A stretch of DNA of 64,000 bases from Sabellastarte sp. h YS-2021 (GCA_964017235.1 OZ024929.1:158147609-158211608); one strand, 5' to 3'. Shown: positions 1 through 9,379, counted from the first letter of the stretch. A program made the numbers and translations. Notes: a model not told the origin generated them from the letters alone.

Positions 1-1110
1 GGGTTTTACAAGGGCTGAATCTAGATGGTATCCGTAGCCCACGAACGCAAACACCTGAGTTGGTTTTAGTTCTGATTTCTCCTAATTTATTATCCAACCC
101 AAGTCCAGGTATTGGTGAAGTCTGAGTCCTCTGGAAAGGGCCATTGGCTTCACCTCCTATACAATCATGTAAAGACCTGGGGGGCTGTGGCTAGTCCGAA
201 AGGGAGGGAGGTGAACTGGAACACCTGTGACCTGTGGCAAAACCTTAGGTATTTCCTTGAGTTTGGATGGATGGGGATGTGAAGGTAAGTGTCCGACAGG
301 TCTATCGACGATACCCATTCCCCTGGAATCAGGGAGGTCCTGATGGACTCTGGAGTTTCCATTTCGAACTTTTCTATGTGTAGAAAAGTGTTGAGCCTGC
401 TTAGGTCTATGATTGGCCTCCACCTTTGGTGAGGCTTGGATACTAGAAACAGGCGACTGTAAAACCCGAGAGATTTTACATTTTCCACCCTTTCGATTGT
501 GTTCTTTGACAGAAGAGACTGGATACAAGTGGCCAGAGCTTGGTCTTTTTGACGGGCCTTGTATTCTGACTGAATCAGAGGGAATCTGACCAGATTTGGT
601 TTTGAAAGGAATGGCAGTACGTAGCCATTGGTGATAATGTTTAACACGTTGGATGAATATTTGTTTGTTTGCCAGTCTCTTCTGAAAGAACGCAGGCGAC
701 CTACTGGTGGACTGAGGGAGGCTTTTAAGGAGTCATTGGGGGGAGGGGTTTCCACGCCCTCGCCCCCTGTTGTGGGGTCGAAAACGACCCCTGGAGCCTC
801 TGAAGTTCGGTTCCCCCTACCTGAGGAAACGATTGGTTACTGCTTTGTGAGGAGTTGCCCCAATAGGGGCGTTTCCTGTAGGAGCCTCTTTTCTTTTTGT
901 GGGGACCAAGAAAGGGCTTATTCTGATAGGGTGCGAAACCTGAGAGTCTTTAGAGGTGCCTTTTTTGAGGAGGAAGTCTTCTCCCTCCTTCACAAGTTGA
1001 GACTTGAACAAGGAGGAGTGCCAGAAGGGCGAGTGAGTTCTTGGCGTCTTGTTTCCCCTAGTTGTGGTTGCAAAAGGGTAATCTCGGCTTCGTGCCTTAG
1101 CAAGCCAGAG
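1..1110 (-). pseudogene. RT remnant of DIRS copy A
   Basis: The open piece 165-755 encodes the RT fingers and palm start: SPPVGRLRSF, LGFYSRLFLV, KPHQRWRPIIDLSRLN and HIPIHPNSRKYLRF are recognisable against copy C. The part carrying the YLDD catalytic box (about 85-125) is deleted: the text jumps from the sequence upstream of the box to its middle, removing about 80 bp present in copy C at 12615-12690. Upstream, 760-1110 matches the gag/RT overlap of copy C with frame breaks. The copy cannot encode an active reverse transcriptase. The gag frame in this stretch ends in TGA CTC CTT near 735. Confidence 0.85.
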
Positions 1111-1189
1111 TTACCCATAGTATATAGCTCCCTGTGGAGTATATGGGCCAAGGATTTGCTGAGGCATGTGACAGCCCTGCGTTGAATAA

Positions 1190-2887
1190 GAACAGTCTTA
1201 TTCCAGAAATTTAGGTATTCACAGGCTTGCTCATATCCACGCTTTGCTGCTTTCTCAGGATTGGCACCTTTCTGAATCTGAGTCCTTAACCTTCTTGAAG
1301 GTTGACTTCAGGCTATGTTGACACGTTTCAAGAGATGCAATGTAAGAAGATGAAGTCTTGGCAAAGGCAGCAGTAAAGTTGAGCATGGAAATATTTTGCC
1401 TAGCTTGGTGTTCCAATTCCTTAAGAATTGGTAGGGGAACCTTGCCCATAGGAGCCCCAGGGGGCTTAGGAGTAATACAGATTTTGCAACTCCTGTATTT
1501 TCTCCTCATAACAGGGCTGTCCCACCTTGTACCACTTTGCAGTGGAAGGTTTGATGTATTTACCCTCAGGTAAATTAGCGGCCTGAAAATCATGTTCAAA
1601 CTTTTCAAAGGCATCTTTGATAACTGAGCTGAGTGGTAGCATAGAGGAAGGACCTCTAGGTCTGAGCTCTTGACGGCCTTTTTCATCATCCAGACCCATA
1701 ACTGAAGTTAAGGACCTAGGCATAGACTCCCTGCGGTCAGGGAGAGAAAGAATGCACCTGAAGGTGTCCACCTCTTCAGCATACTGGAAGGGAACGTCAG
1801 ACAGAGCTACTTCCCCATAATTAGGGGGGTCTGGATCATGTTGAGGTTGGTCTTGGTCAGAGAGAGCCTCAGAGGGCTTTGAAGACCTGTGTCTGGTTGC
1901 AGAGGACTGATCCTCCTCTGAGGAAGATGACACGTATCTGGACCTGACCTTATGTCTACTCTTATCAGCATGTTTTTTGGGTTTAGCAGATGACATCCGA
2001 GGTTCATCGGATTCATCATTGTATTGATCCGAGGCACACCTCGGGTTCAACCTCATGCCTACTGGGAGAGTGACAGTGTTTTTTAGGTCTATCCAAGACC
2101 TTCTTAAAAGGTTCCTCGGATGCATTAGCATTCTGATCTGATGCATTGTGAAGATCAGATCCGAGACGTGGAGGAAGTGCTGGACCATAGTCCACATCCA
2201 TTTCCTCAGTATGAGAGGTAGTTCTAGGTCTCGGAGGGGGTAGGTCCAGGTTAACAGCACTAGTTCAGGGTACAGGCTTAGAAGCTGAAGCCGAGGTCTG
2301 ATCCACCTCTGTCTGTTTTTTAGTAGTCAATTCCTTTCGGAGTGACTGGAAAGCTTCTAACATAGATGCCTGGAAAGAACCCATTTGCTGCTGTAAATGG
2401 ATGTTTAGTGTGTTACCCAGGGATTTCTCTAAATTTGATTCTATTTTCTACTGTAAGGGAGAGACAATAAACTGAAGGGTAGGGGCTGAGGACACGGGGG
2501 TGATGTAAATAAGTTATCAGCAGCACTCTCAAGGTCTGCATTGGAACCAATAAATTAATCCACGTCATCCCCTAGTAGATCTGATTCATCGTCTTTTGAA
2601 GTAACAGTGAGGCACTTTTGTTTTTTAATATATCGTTTTCTTTGTGAGATCTTCAACATTTGTTTTTCAGTAAAAGAACCACATATTTGACATGGATTTT
2701 CAAAAGTGACACAGGGCTCATGACCCTTGCCAGATTCCCTACAGGTAGGGCAGTAATTATGTGTGTCAAATGGGAAGCAAAAGTGACGACACTTGCTAGA
2801 TCTCGGTTTGTCTTTATTCATTTGGTGACATTTTAGACATTTTAAACGCAATAAAAGACGTACTAAAAAGCCTGAACCGAGGAACAC
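1190..2887 (-). pseudogene. Gag-like ORF1 remnant of DIRS copy A
   Basis: The start region near 2820-2887 encodes a Cys/His cluster (KCRHFCFPFDTHNYCPTC, then CVTFENPCQIC) that is the amino-terminal signature of all DIRS gags in this window. The rest continues in at least three other frames: an acidic, Ser-rich middle (1466-2200, for example RSRYVSSSSEEDQSS) and a helical C-terminal half (1255-1690). Frame breaks near 2560, 2030 and 1470 make it a pseudogene. It is the closest relative here of the gag in copy C. Its function in an intact element would be particle formation and nucleic-acid binding, inferred from position and Zn-type motif only. Confidence 0.75.
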
Positions 2888-2930
2888 TCAAAACACGCAA
2901 ATATAAAGAAAAACACTTATCCTGTCAAAA

Positions 2931-3162
2931 TTGCAAATTTAATAAGTAAATTAAATTTTTATAAGTTAATACCCTATCCAATGGACAATTGCTAATCCGG
3001 TCGGCGCAGACCGGCCCGCCAAACGACAGAAAAAGTCGCCTTATATGAGTGCATAATGCCCCCACAAGCGTTCCGGTCCCTGTGTGTGCTCGCAAGGTGG
3101 CGTGTCGTACTTCCTTCCTGTCTAGACAGCGTGACGTCATAGCATCTTTTTCGTTGTCTAAA
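2931..3162. repeat. Left terminal inverted repeat of copy B
   Basis: The stretch from about 2972 to 3160 is the reverse complement of 9063-9240. It contains a GC-rich palindrome (CCGGTCGGCGCAGACCGG) and a perfect TGACGTCA (CRE-type) octamer at 3132-3139. The outer 40 bp (AT-rich, ending ATAAGTTAATACC) is not shared with the right end but is copied into the ICR. DIRS terminal repeats carry promoter and replication functions; the CRE role is inference. Confidence 0.9.
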
Positions 3163-3213
3163 CCTATTAGACCCCTAGTAAGCTGATAGCGGGGTCGGAT
3201 GGGAGGGTCTTGT

Positions 3214-3312
3214 GTGTCCATTGGATAGGGTATTAACTTATAAAAATTTAATTTACTTATTAAATTTGCAATTTTATTGCGTTAATACATCCTATCCAAT
3301 GGACAATTGCTG
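3214..3312. repeat. Internal complementary region (ICR) of copy B
   Basis: The segment is the reverse complement of the extreme left end fused to the reverse complement of the extreme right end. The junction at 3271/3272 reads AAATTTGCAA then TTTTATTGCG, matching TTGCAAATTT at 2931 and CGCAATAAAA at 9263-9272. This is the diagnostic DIRS ICR, used as a template to complete the termini and form the circular intermediate that the YR integrates. Confidence 0.95.
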
Positions 3313-3695
3313 AATAACTACCGCTTGGTTGGCGGGTAAGCTACTAGGGACTAGCAGTGAACTCATAAACAGAAGTAAGAACATCCCTTTCCAAGTCTAA
3401 GTAGTTCTTGGGGTCAAGAACCTTAAAGGCTCTGGTCGGATATCATCATTCAGTTAACCGTTATTCGGGTTTGAACCGTCAGCCCCTCCCCCCCCCCCCC
3501 CCCCCCCTTTTTGTCGCCTAGAGACCTGCTCTGATCTAGGGGAGGAGAGGGCTGAGTTCAGTCCCATAAAACCTAAAAACCTCCCACAAGGAAGCAAATG
3601 AGAAGACTTTTTTTTTTTTTTTTTTTTTAATTACTTCTTAATTATATGTGCAATATATACAGACGTACAGATATCTACATATGTACAGATCTCCT
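3313..3695 (-). other. 3' non-coding stretch of copy B
   Basis: No gene is seen between the ICR and the YR stop codon. It holds a run of C residues at about 3488-3507 and a run of T at about 3609-3628 (poly-A on the coding strand), followed by short TACATAT-type repeats. Copy E has the same arrangement at 44891-45269. Homopolymer lengths here may be unreliable. Confidence 0.7.
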
Positions 3696-6600
3696 CTATG
3701 TGTTGGACTGCTGGTGGATCTGCTGTGCAGCCACTACAGGGCCCAGATGGTAAAGCTCTGAGTCAGCCCAAGCCACATCCTTTAAATAAAATTGTGTAAA
3801 GGTGTTATGTGACTTCCAATGACAAGCTGACAGGATTTGTTCTAAGGAGACTCCCGATTGGAAGGCCTTAGAAGCAGCAAAGGCTCTGACATCATGGGCC
3901 TTGACCTGATGTAGAGTGTGGGAATCATGGTCCGAGAGCTCATAACATAGGATCACAGTCTGCTTGATCCATGAGGAGATAGTGGCAGGGGAGATGTCTT
4001 TGTCAAACCCTTTCTTAAAGGAGACGAAAACCAACTCCTTATTCTGCCTGAGATCTGAGGTCCTGTCCAAATAGTAGCGCAAAGCTCTGACTGGACAGAG
4101 GGACCTGTCAGACTTGAGGGACTTATCCAGAGTAGGGGCCAGGGCTGGTATAACCACTGGGGCCACACTTTCTGGGCCCTCCTTGGCCAGCTGATTCTTT
4201 GAGAGAAAACTGGGTGAGGGGTACAGGGACACCCTTGACCAATCAGATTGGTGTCTGATGTTCTTGTTTTGCCAAGCATGAATCTCACTTCTACGTTTGC
4301 CTGACCCTAAGGCTAGCAAAAAGACTGTTTTGAAGGTTAAATGCTTCAAAGAGGCTTCCCCAATTGGCTCAAAGGGTGGTTTTGACAATTGATGTAGAAC
4401 CAGGGAGAGGTTCCAGGAAGGGATTCCCCTCCTGCCCCTGGGTCTGTCCCTGTGGAAGCTATCCAGAAGACGAGTGAGATTGTCATCTTTGCTGATATTG
4501 ATGGGGAAATTACCCAATTTATCAGCAATGGCAGACCTATAACCATCAATGGTACTGGGCTGTAACTTTTTGTCTTGAAAAAGGTACATAAGAAAATCAG
4601 CTACTGCCTTCACAGGGGGTGCTCTGAAGTCCACCTTATTAGAGAGGCACCACTTTGTAAAAATGGCCCATTTTGCTTCATAGACTGATCTGGTTGATTT
4701 TCTTTGAGGAGCTTCAATTCTTGTTGCCACCTCCTCAGAGAAACCGTGCTCCTTGATTGCTGAGGCTCTAGGAGCCAAGCATGGAGATTTAGATTTGTCA
4801 GATTCCTGTGAGGGGTCTGGCTGAAGGGCTGAGTCAACAGGTTGGGCAGCTTGGGCAAACTCAGTGGAATTTGACTGGACATGGCTACCAGGTCCCAAAA
4901 CCAGGGCATGTTTGGCCACCCTGGGGCGATCAGAATGATTCTGCTGCACTGGGAGTCCTGCAACTTCTCCACTACCTTGCCCAATATGGCTGTTGGGGGA
5001 AAGGCATAAGGGTCCAGATCCTCCCATGGTAGGCTGAGTGCATCCACTGCTGAGGCCATGGGATCCGGAAAGGGTGACACAAAGAGAGGTAGTTTGTTGA
5101 ATCTGGTGGCAAAGAGGTCTATTTGAGGTCGGTGCCACCTGTAGCATATTGCTTCGAATACCTGCGGAAGGAGGGACCACTCTGTTTGAATGGTCTGTCC
5201 TAATCTGGACAGCTTGTCTGCCACCACGTTCAGCCGACCCGGAATGTGTCGGGCTTTCAGTGTAACGTGTTTCCTGGTACACCAGGTCAGGATTCTCCAT
5301 AGTAAGGCACAGAGTGGGCCTGACCTCATGCCTCCCTCTTTGTTTATGTAGGCCACCACTGTTGTATTGTCGGTGGCCACTAGTACTATATTGTTTACAC
5401 AGAGGTCCTGGAATTCTCTTAAGGCTAGGAACACTGCTTTTAGTTCTAGATAATTTATGTGTAACTTGCTTTCCGGCAGTGACCAGTGGCCTCTTGCAGT
5501 GCGTTCGTTTAAATGAGCGCCCCAACCTTCTTTTGATGCGTCTGTAAAAATTTGCAGAGCATGCTTTAAGGGGTGTAATGGTTGACCTTGTAGCACATTG
5601 CCTTCCTCCAGCCACCACCTTAAGTGGGGGTGCAGTGATCTGGGCAACGGAATAACTTTCTCCAGAGATTCTGGTACCCTCCAATTGTTTTTGAGGTGCC
5701 ACTGTATGGGCCTCATATGTAGTCGACCTAAATGGACTTGCTTTTCTGTGGCTGTTAACAGGCCTATCAAGGACATGAACTGCCGGACCGGACAGGCCGG
5801 AAGTGACAGGAGAGTCTGTATCTTCCCTTGAAGGGCTCTCCACCGGTCCGTAGTAGGTCGGACCCGTCCGGACTGGAGGTTGAATTGATAGCCTACAAAT
5901 TCGAAGACCTGCTTGGGTTCGAGTTCTGATTTTTCTACATTCACCAACCAGCCCAGTTCCTGACAAATCTGGACCAGCTTTTGGGTATGTTGAAGGCAAA
6001 GGGGGTGGGAGCTGGCTCTCACCAACCAGTCGTCTAGGTACTGGTGGATTCTTATACCCTTGCTTATAGCCATCAGCTTCACTTCCTTGGCTATTACCGT
6101 GAACTCCATAGGAGCTGTTGAGAGGCCAAAGGGAAGTGCTTTGAACTGGTAGGTCTGGCCCTGGACATGAAATCTGAGATATTTTCGAGACCTCCGGTGG
6201 ATGGGTATGTGAAAGTAGGCGTCCTTGAAATCTATTGAGGTGACCCATTCCCCTTGTTGAAGGGAAGTCCGGATGGTTTCCGGGGTTTCCATTTTGAATT
6301 TCTCCACCTTGAGGAAAAGATTGAGTTTGCTCAGATCCAGTATAGGTCTCCACTTTTTGTCTGGCTTTGGAACTAGAAATAGTCGGTTGAAGAAGCCTAG
6401 AGATTTGGGGTTTTGTACGATTTCTATTGCATTTTTGGCTATAAGCTGATGCAATGCCTCTACCAGGTAGCTGTTCCTGTGGGGATTTACATAGCAGCTT
6501 ATGACCGTGGGATTTCTTGTTAACCTGGGTCGGATCCGAAAGGGAAGGTGGTAGCCCTCCCTTAGGATTTGAACTACTATTGGGTTTGCACCCAGATCCA

Positions 6601-6956
6601 ACCATTTTGTCCAATAGTTTTGAAGTCTGGTCCCTACAGGAAGATTGGGAGCAACATTTGGGACATTTGCTACAGGTTTTACAGAACACAAGTGATCTAC
6701 AAACAAAGCATTGTTCACATATTTTAATGGCTGAACTTTGTTTAAGTTTACAGACACTGGACTTATGCCTTTCTTTTGCGGCTGCCCGGTTGCAAAAGGT
6801 GCAGGAGAAACAACAAATGAATTTACAGAGTTTAAATTTCTTGCCACATGAATTAAAGTCTGTTTTGAGTCCGGTCCGGTCTGCTGATCCGGTACTCCAC
6901 TGCAAAGTTCCTGCCTTTTGCCCTGGACCTTCAACTGAAGGTCTGTACTTTGATTG
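3696..6956 (-). CDS. Read-through frame: Cys-rich region to tyrosine recombinase (copy B)
   Basis: An open frame of about 1086 codons starts directly after the Gag UGA (6957-6959) and is in frame with Gag; there is no convincing ATG near its start. In order it holds two cysteine clusters (about 6775-6815 and 6636-6719), a long Ser/Pro/Arg-rich stretch lying over the RT gene in another frame, and the YR domain (about 4760-3696). YR signatures are LALGSGKRRSEIHAW (first catalytic Arg), AHDVRAFAASKA (HxxR), ACHWKSHNTF and FYLKDV (nucleophile Tyr). The YR integrates the circular cDNA in DIRS elements. The read-through fusion is inferred from frame and context; the YR identity is firm. Confidence 0.85.
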   Translation of the reverse strand, partial: QSKYRPSVEGPGQKAGTLQWSTGSADRTGLKTDFNSCGKKFKLCKFICCFSCTFCNRAAAKERHKSSVCKLKQSSAIKICEQCFVCRSLVFCKTCSKCPKCCSQSSCRDQTSKLLDKMVGSGCKPNSSSNPKGGLPPSLSDPTQVNKKSHGHKLLCKSPQEQLPGRGIASAYSQKCNRNRTKPQISRLLQPTISSSKARQKVETYTGSEQTQSFPQGGEIQNGNPGNHPDFPSTRGMGHLNRFQGRLLSHTHPPEVSKISQISCPGPDLPVQSTSLWPLNSSYGVHGNSQGSEADGYKQGYKNPPVPRRLVGESQLPPPLPSTYPKAGPDLSGTGLVGECRKIRTRTQAGLRICRLSIQPPVRTGPTYYGPVESPSREDTDSPVTSGLSGPAVHVLDRPVNSHRKASPFRSTTYEAHTVAPQKQLEGTRISGESYSVAQITAPPLKVVAGGRQCATRSTITPLKACSANFYRRIKRRLGRSFKRTHCKRPLVTAGKQVTHKLSRTKSSVPSLKRIPGPLCKQYSTSGHRQYNSGGLHKQRGRHEVRPTLCLTMENPDLVYQETRYTESPTHSGSAERGGRQAVQIRTDHSNRVVPPSAGIRSNMLQVAPTSNRPLCHQIQQTTSLCVTLSGSHGLSSGCTQPTMGGSGPLCLSPNSHIGQGSGEVAGLPVQQNHSDRPRVAKHALVLGPGSHVQSNSTEFAQAAQPVDSALQPDPSQESDKSKSPCLAPRASAIKEHGFSEEVATRIEAPQRKSTRSVYEAKWAIFTKWCLSNKVDFRAPPVKAVADFLMYLFQDKKLQPSTIDGYRSAIADKLGNFPINISKDDNLTRLLDSFHRDRPRGRRGIPSWNLSLVLHQLSKPPFEPIGEASLKHLTFKTVFLLALGSGKRRSEIHAWQNKNIRHQSDWSRVSLYPSPSFLSKNQLAKEGPESVAPVVIPALAPTLDKSLKSDRSLCPVRALRYYLDRTSDLRQNKELVFVSFKKGFDKDISPATISSWIKQTVILCYELSDHDSHTLHQVKAHDVRAFAASKAFQSGVSLEQILSACHWKSHNTFTQFYLKDVAWADSELYHLGPVVAAQQIHQQSNT

Positions 6957-7042
6957 TCATTTAAATGAATTGTATCCCCGGGCCTGTCGCGAGGAGTACT
7001 TCTGCCCCTGGAATTTAGCCTTTTTCTTTTGAAATCTGCCAA
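4610..7042 (-). CDS. Reverse transcriptase-RNase H-methyltransferase-like polyprotein (copy B)
   Basis: This 810-codon frame lies +1 relative to Gag and overlaps the Gag end by 86 bp. It has no ATG at the start, so its initiation is unresolved. The RT core begins near PVGTRLQNYW, with the YLDD catalytic box at 6026-6040 (about residue 335). RNase H starts near residue 495 (IFTDASKEGWGAHL) and includes TDNTTVVAYINKEGG and RHIPGRLNVVADK. About residues 640-740 match the Dam-type N6-adenine methyltransferase domain of DIRS elements (IDLFATRFN, DALSLPWEDLDPYAFPP); its usual (D/N)PPY motif reads AFPP, so methylation activity is doubtful. The frame is intact. Confidence 0.92.
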   Translation of the reverse strand: MADFKRKRLNSRGRSTPRDRPGDTIHLNDNQSTDLQLKVQGKRQELCSGVPDQQTGPDSKQTLIHVARNLNSVNSFVVSPAPFATGQPQKKGISPVSVNLNKVQPLKYVNNALFVDHLCSVKPVANVPNVAPNLPVGTRLQNYWTKWLDLGANPIVVQILREGYHLPFRIRPRLTRNPTVISCYVNPHRNSYLVEALHQLIAKNAIEIVQNPKSLGFFNRLFLVPKPDKKWRPILDLSKLNLFLKVEKFKMETPETIRTSLQQGEWVTSIDFKDAYFHIPIHRRSRKYLRFHVQGQTYQFKALPFGLSTAPMEFTVIAKEVKLMAISKGIRIHQYLDDWLVRASSHPLCLQHTQKLVQICQELGWLVNVEKSELEPKQVFEFVGYQFNLQSGRVRPTTDRWRALQGKIQTLLSLPACPVRQFMSLIGLLTATEKQVHLGRLHMRPIQWHLKNNWRVPESLEKVIPLPRSLHPHLRWWLEEGNVLQGQPLHPLKHALQIFTDASKEGWGAHLNERTARGHWSLPESKLHINYLELKAVFLALREFQDLCVNNIVLVATDNTTVVAYINKEGGMRSGPLCALLWRILTWCTRKHVTLKARHIPGRLNVVADKLSRLGQTIQTEWSLLPQVFEAICYRWHRPQIDLFATRFNKLPLFVSPFPDPMASAVDALSLPWEDLDPYAFPPTAILGKVVEKLQDSQCSRIILIAPGWPNMPWFWDLVAMSSQIPLSLPKLPNLLTQPFSQTPHRNLTNLNLHAWLLEPQQSRSTVSLRRWQQELKLLKENQPDQSMKQNGPFLQSGASLIRWTSEHPL

Positions 7043-8948
7043 TATTCTTCCAGGCAGGCCTAGTCTGTTTGTTTTCTTGATAGGATTGTTCAGGTTTCTT
7101 ATAAGGGTGGAAACGTGAGTCCTTCCGGCCAGTGGAACCAGGGTGAGACCGGCCTCTATCCTCGAATTTGGAGATATCCTCCTCTGCTTTTTTCAACACA
7201 AGATCAGGGAATAAAGTATCCAATTGCATAGGGGCCTGTCGGAGAGAAGCCAGTGTATCCTGTTTGATGCCCGGTTTGACCAGTGCGAGGTAAGAATCTC
7301 GTCTGGCCAAGGTGAAGTTGTACATGTTCACAAATGCGAAATCTGATAGATGTTCCATCGTCTTCGCCATACATTGAAAAATGGAAGAGTTAAAATGCAT
7401 GAGATGCTGTAGCTCGTCCGTGGCACTACTGGCTCTACTGGCAGACTTGCCTTTACTATGTTCACTCTGAAGGACCTTTAAGTGGCCGGACATTTCCTGT
7501 TGAACCTTATTTAAGCATCTGCTTAAACCCGCAGCTTGATTACACATGTAGGAGGCCTCACGTGCACTTTTCTCCCACTTGCGAAGAGTGTCCTGAGCAA
7601 TAAAGCGCGAAGCAGGAGCTGGTGATGAGAGAGCAGAGTATCTGGCAATTCTGCTGAAAGTACTGTTAATTTTTGCATTGTCACTGTGCCAGAAGGAGAC
7701 AGAACCAGCCGGTTTGTCTTGACTGGGATGTAAACCATACCATCTTCCTTGCGACTTGGTAGGTTTAATGAATTGGTCCCTTTGCAGTCCACCGGGTTCA
7801 GACCCTTTAGAAGGGTATCCTTGCGTTAATGTGAGATTTAGTCTATCCATCTTACGGCATAGCAAATCATCCGTAGGTAGTTGTACACTGATCTTCCCTG
7901 CCGGTTGGATCTTAGGGGCGGCAAAGGGGTTGTCTTCAGCACTGGCTAGAGTTGTATCCAAATCTGGAATGTGATTCCAGTTCATATAAGCTCTGATACC
8001 TCGCATTGTTTCTCTATATGTCTGTTCCTCAGACGGGGCCTGGTCAACATCAGAGAGTGAATTATCCGGATCAAGATCTGAGAGTTCACCTTCTTCACCT
8101 TTAACCGACAAATCTGGCATAGAAGCAGATTCTGATGCACTGTCGACGTCCATTTCCGGTTCAGAATGGGCTTGAGAACTTAATAATCCTGATGAGCCGG
8201 CCACCGGCTTGAGAACTGGCATATCAGAAGGGTGGTCAGTAGATAGAGATTTTACCCCTTGCTCATGAGATGAAGGCACTTTGGTAGTCGGAGCAAAAAA
8301 GGGGTTAACAGTTTCAGAGATGTCAGCAGGGGATGGCCTGACCGGTGAGAGTTTCACTGGTTGAAAGGTCGGTTCCGGTTGGGAAAGACTTTTAGATAAC
8401 AACATAGCTTCCAGTCTGTTAAACCGGTCTAACCATTTAATATCCATTGCCTCCAGTTTACTCTCTGTAGACGCTTTAGACGGCTTGGGAGAAGACTGGC
8501 GTTTCTTGCCCTTTTCCGGTTTTTCTTTGGAGGTAGTAGGGGATTTAATCTTCTTGGCTTTCACGTTAGATGAAACGCTACTCGCCTCTTCTGAGCTCTG
8601 CATGTGCTTCTTAGCTTTCACAACTTCCATGTTGCTACTCGCCTCTTCTGAGCTCTTAATCCCGGTATCTGTAGATACACCCAGCACAGAAACTAGGGCA
8701 GGGTCGACTAACGTACACTCTTCTATAGCCGCTTTGGTTTCCTTCTTTTCCTTTTTATTTTGATAAACTGGGGTGGCTAAGCGTAGTTTTTGTTCTTCAG
8801 TAAGAATATTGCATGAAGGACAGATATTTCCTTTAACACAAGGGTCAGACCCTTTCTTTTTGTCCCTGCAACGAGCACAATGCGCGTGCTGGTCAAAGCC
8901 AGCCATGGCGTGTCCACAAACTCCCCTACGCTGACCAGGAGATGCCAT
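6957..8948 (-). CDS. Gag-like protein, copy B
   Basis: The ATG at 8948 (MASPGQRRGVCGH) is preferred because copies D and E start the same way. The amino terminus carries the Zn-type cluster CGHAMAGFDQHAHCARC, DPCVKGNICPSC. The middle is acidic and Ser-rich; the C-terminal third is helical (RRDSYLALVKPG is shared with copies D and E) and ends in a basic, Gln/Arg-rich tail. The likely role is assembly of the retrotransposon particle and RNA binding. The stop is TGA followed by CAATCA, a CARYYA read-through context, and the frame beyond stays open to the YR. The protein ends 86 bp inside the RT frame. Confidence 0.85.
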   Translation of the reverse strand: MASPGQRRGVCGHAMAGFDQHAHCARCRDKKKGSDPCVKGNICPSCNILTEEQKLRLATPVYQNKKEKKETKAAIEECTLVDPALVSVLGVSTDTGIKSSEEASSNMEVVKAKKHMQSSEEASSVSSNVKAKKIKSPTTSKEKPEKGKKRQSSPKPSKASTESKLEAMDIKWLDRFNRLEAMLLSKSLSQPEPTFQPVKLSPVRPSPADISETVNPFFAPTTKVPSSHEQGVKSLSTDHPSDMPVLKPVAGSSGLLSSQAHSEPEMDVDSASESASMPDLSVKGEEGELSDLDPDNSLSDVDQAPSEEQTYRETMRGIRAYMNWNHIPDLDTTLASAEDNPFAAPKIQPAGKISVQLPTDDLLCRKMDRLNLTLTQGYPSKGSEPGGLQRDQFIKPTKSQGRWYGLHPSQDKPAGSVSFWHSDNAKINSTFSRIARYSALSSPAPASRFIAQDTLRKWEKSAREASYMCNQAAGLSRCLNKVQQEMSGHLKVLQSEHSKGKSASRASSATDELQHLMHFNSSIFQCMAKTMEHLSDFAFVNMYNFTLARRDSYLALVKPGIKQDTLASLRQAPMQLDTLFPDLVLKKAEEDISKFEDRGRSHPGSTGRKDSRFHPYKKPEQSYQENKQTRPAWKNIGRFQKKKAKFQGQKYSSRQARGYNSFK

Positions 8949-9062
8949 TATATCCACAATGAAGCAAAATTCTTTTCAAATAAAATAAAGTTCCTTGATT
9001 AAATTAACACACACCAATATAATAACTTGCGAGAGCTGGTGAAAAACACGTCCACACACACG

Positions 9063-9272
9063 TGCGCCAAACGAAAAAAGATGCTATGACGTCACGCTGT
9101 CTAGACAGGAAGGAAGTACGACACGCCACCTTGCGAGCACACACAGGGACCGGAACGCTTGTGGGGGCATTATGCACTCATATAAGGCGACTTTTTCTGT
9201 CGTTTGGCGGGCCGGTCTGCGCCGACCGGATTAGCAATTGTCCATTGGATAGGATGTATTAACGCAATAAAA
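9063..9272. repeat. Right terminal inverted repeat of copy B (5' end of the transcript)
   Basis: Reverse complement of the left repeat, with TGACGTCA at 9087-9094 just upstream of the gag start. The last 38 bp (ATAGGATGTATTAACGCAATAAAA) are not part of the shared repeat but recur inverted in the ICR. On the minus strand this is the 5' end, so promoter function is expected from knowledge of DIRS elements. Confidence 0.9.
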
Positions 9273-9379
9273 TGGAAATTTTACAGAATAATCTATGATA
9301 TATATTAAATGAAATGACCAAAAATCAACATCCAACAACATGCATGTGCTGAGAAATAGATGAAAATATCTGTGTAAAC
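9273..9379 (-). mobile_element. 107-bp middle fragment of copy A between two nested insertions
   Basis: This piece (TGGAAATTTTACAGAATA onward) aligns with the 5' non-coding region of copy C at about 15505-15600. It is the part of copy A between the B and C insertion points, so two full-length elements landed within 107 bp of each other in the same leader. Confidence 0.85.

Larger units (their letters stand above)
1..2930 (-). mobile_element. DIRS-type retrotransposon copy A (family 1), left part
   Basis: This is the 3' side of a minus-strand DIRS element whose left terminus lies outside the window. It holds decayed RT and gag sequence closely related to copy C. At 2930 it is cut by copy B. 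The same element resumes for 107 bp at 9273-9379, is cut again by copy C, and ends at 15795-15982. The continuity is seen by aligning A across both junctions with the matching 5' non-coding stretch of copy C (15490-15640): the text before 2930 and after 9273 joins without loss. DIRS elements integrate by a tyrosine recombinase and make no target duplication, which fits the junctions. Confidence 0.85.
2931..9272 (-). mobile_element. Complete DIRS retrotransposon copy B (family 2), nested in copy A
   Basis: This 6342-bp element has inverted termini, an internal complementary region (ICR) and three uninterrupted coding frames (Gag, RT-RNase H-MT, YR), all on the minus strand. It starts with TTGCAAATTT and ends with CGCAATAAAA. 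Left and right inverted repeats are identical over at least 110 bp where compared, which suggests a recent insertion. It sits inside copy A with no target-site duplication: A reads CCTGTCAAAA before and TGGAAATTTTACAG after. This architecture is established for the DIRS1 group. The intact frames make B a candidate autonomous element. Confidence 0.93.

Noticed and set aside
628-1185. Plus-strand 185-codon frame in copy A.
   Set aside because: It lies antisense to the gag/RT remnant; the minus strand has recognisable RT homology and the plus strand has none.
3488-3507. C run as a regulatory or quadruplex element.
   Set aside because: Homopolymers at the same place in C and E differ in length and may be sequencing artefacts; no further structure supports function.
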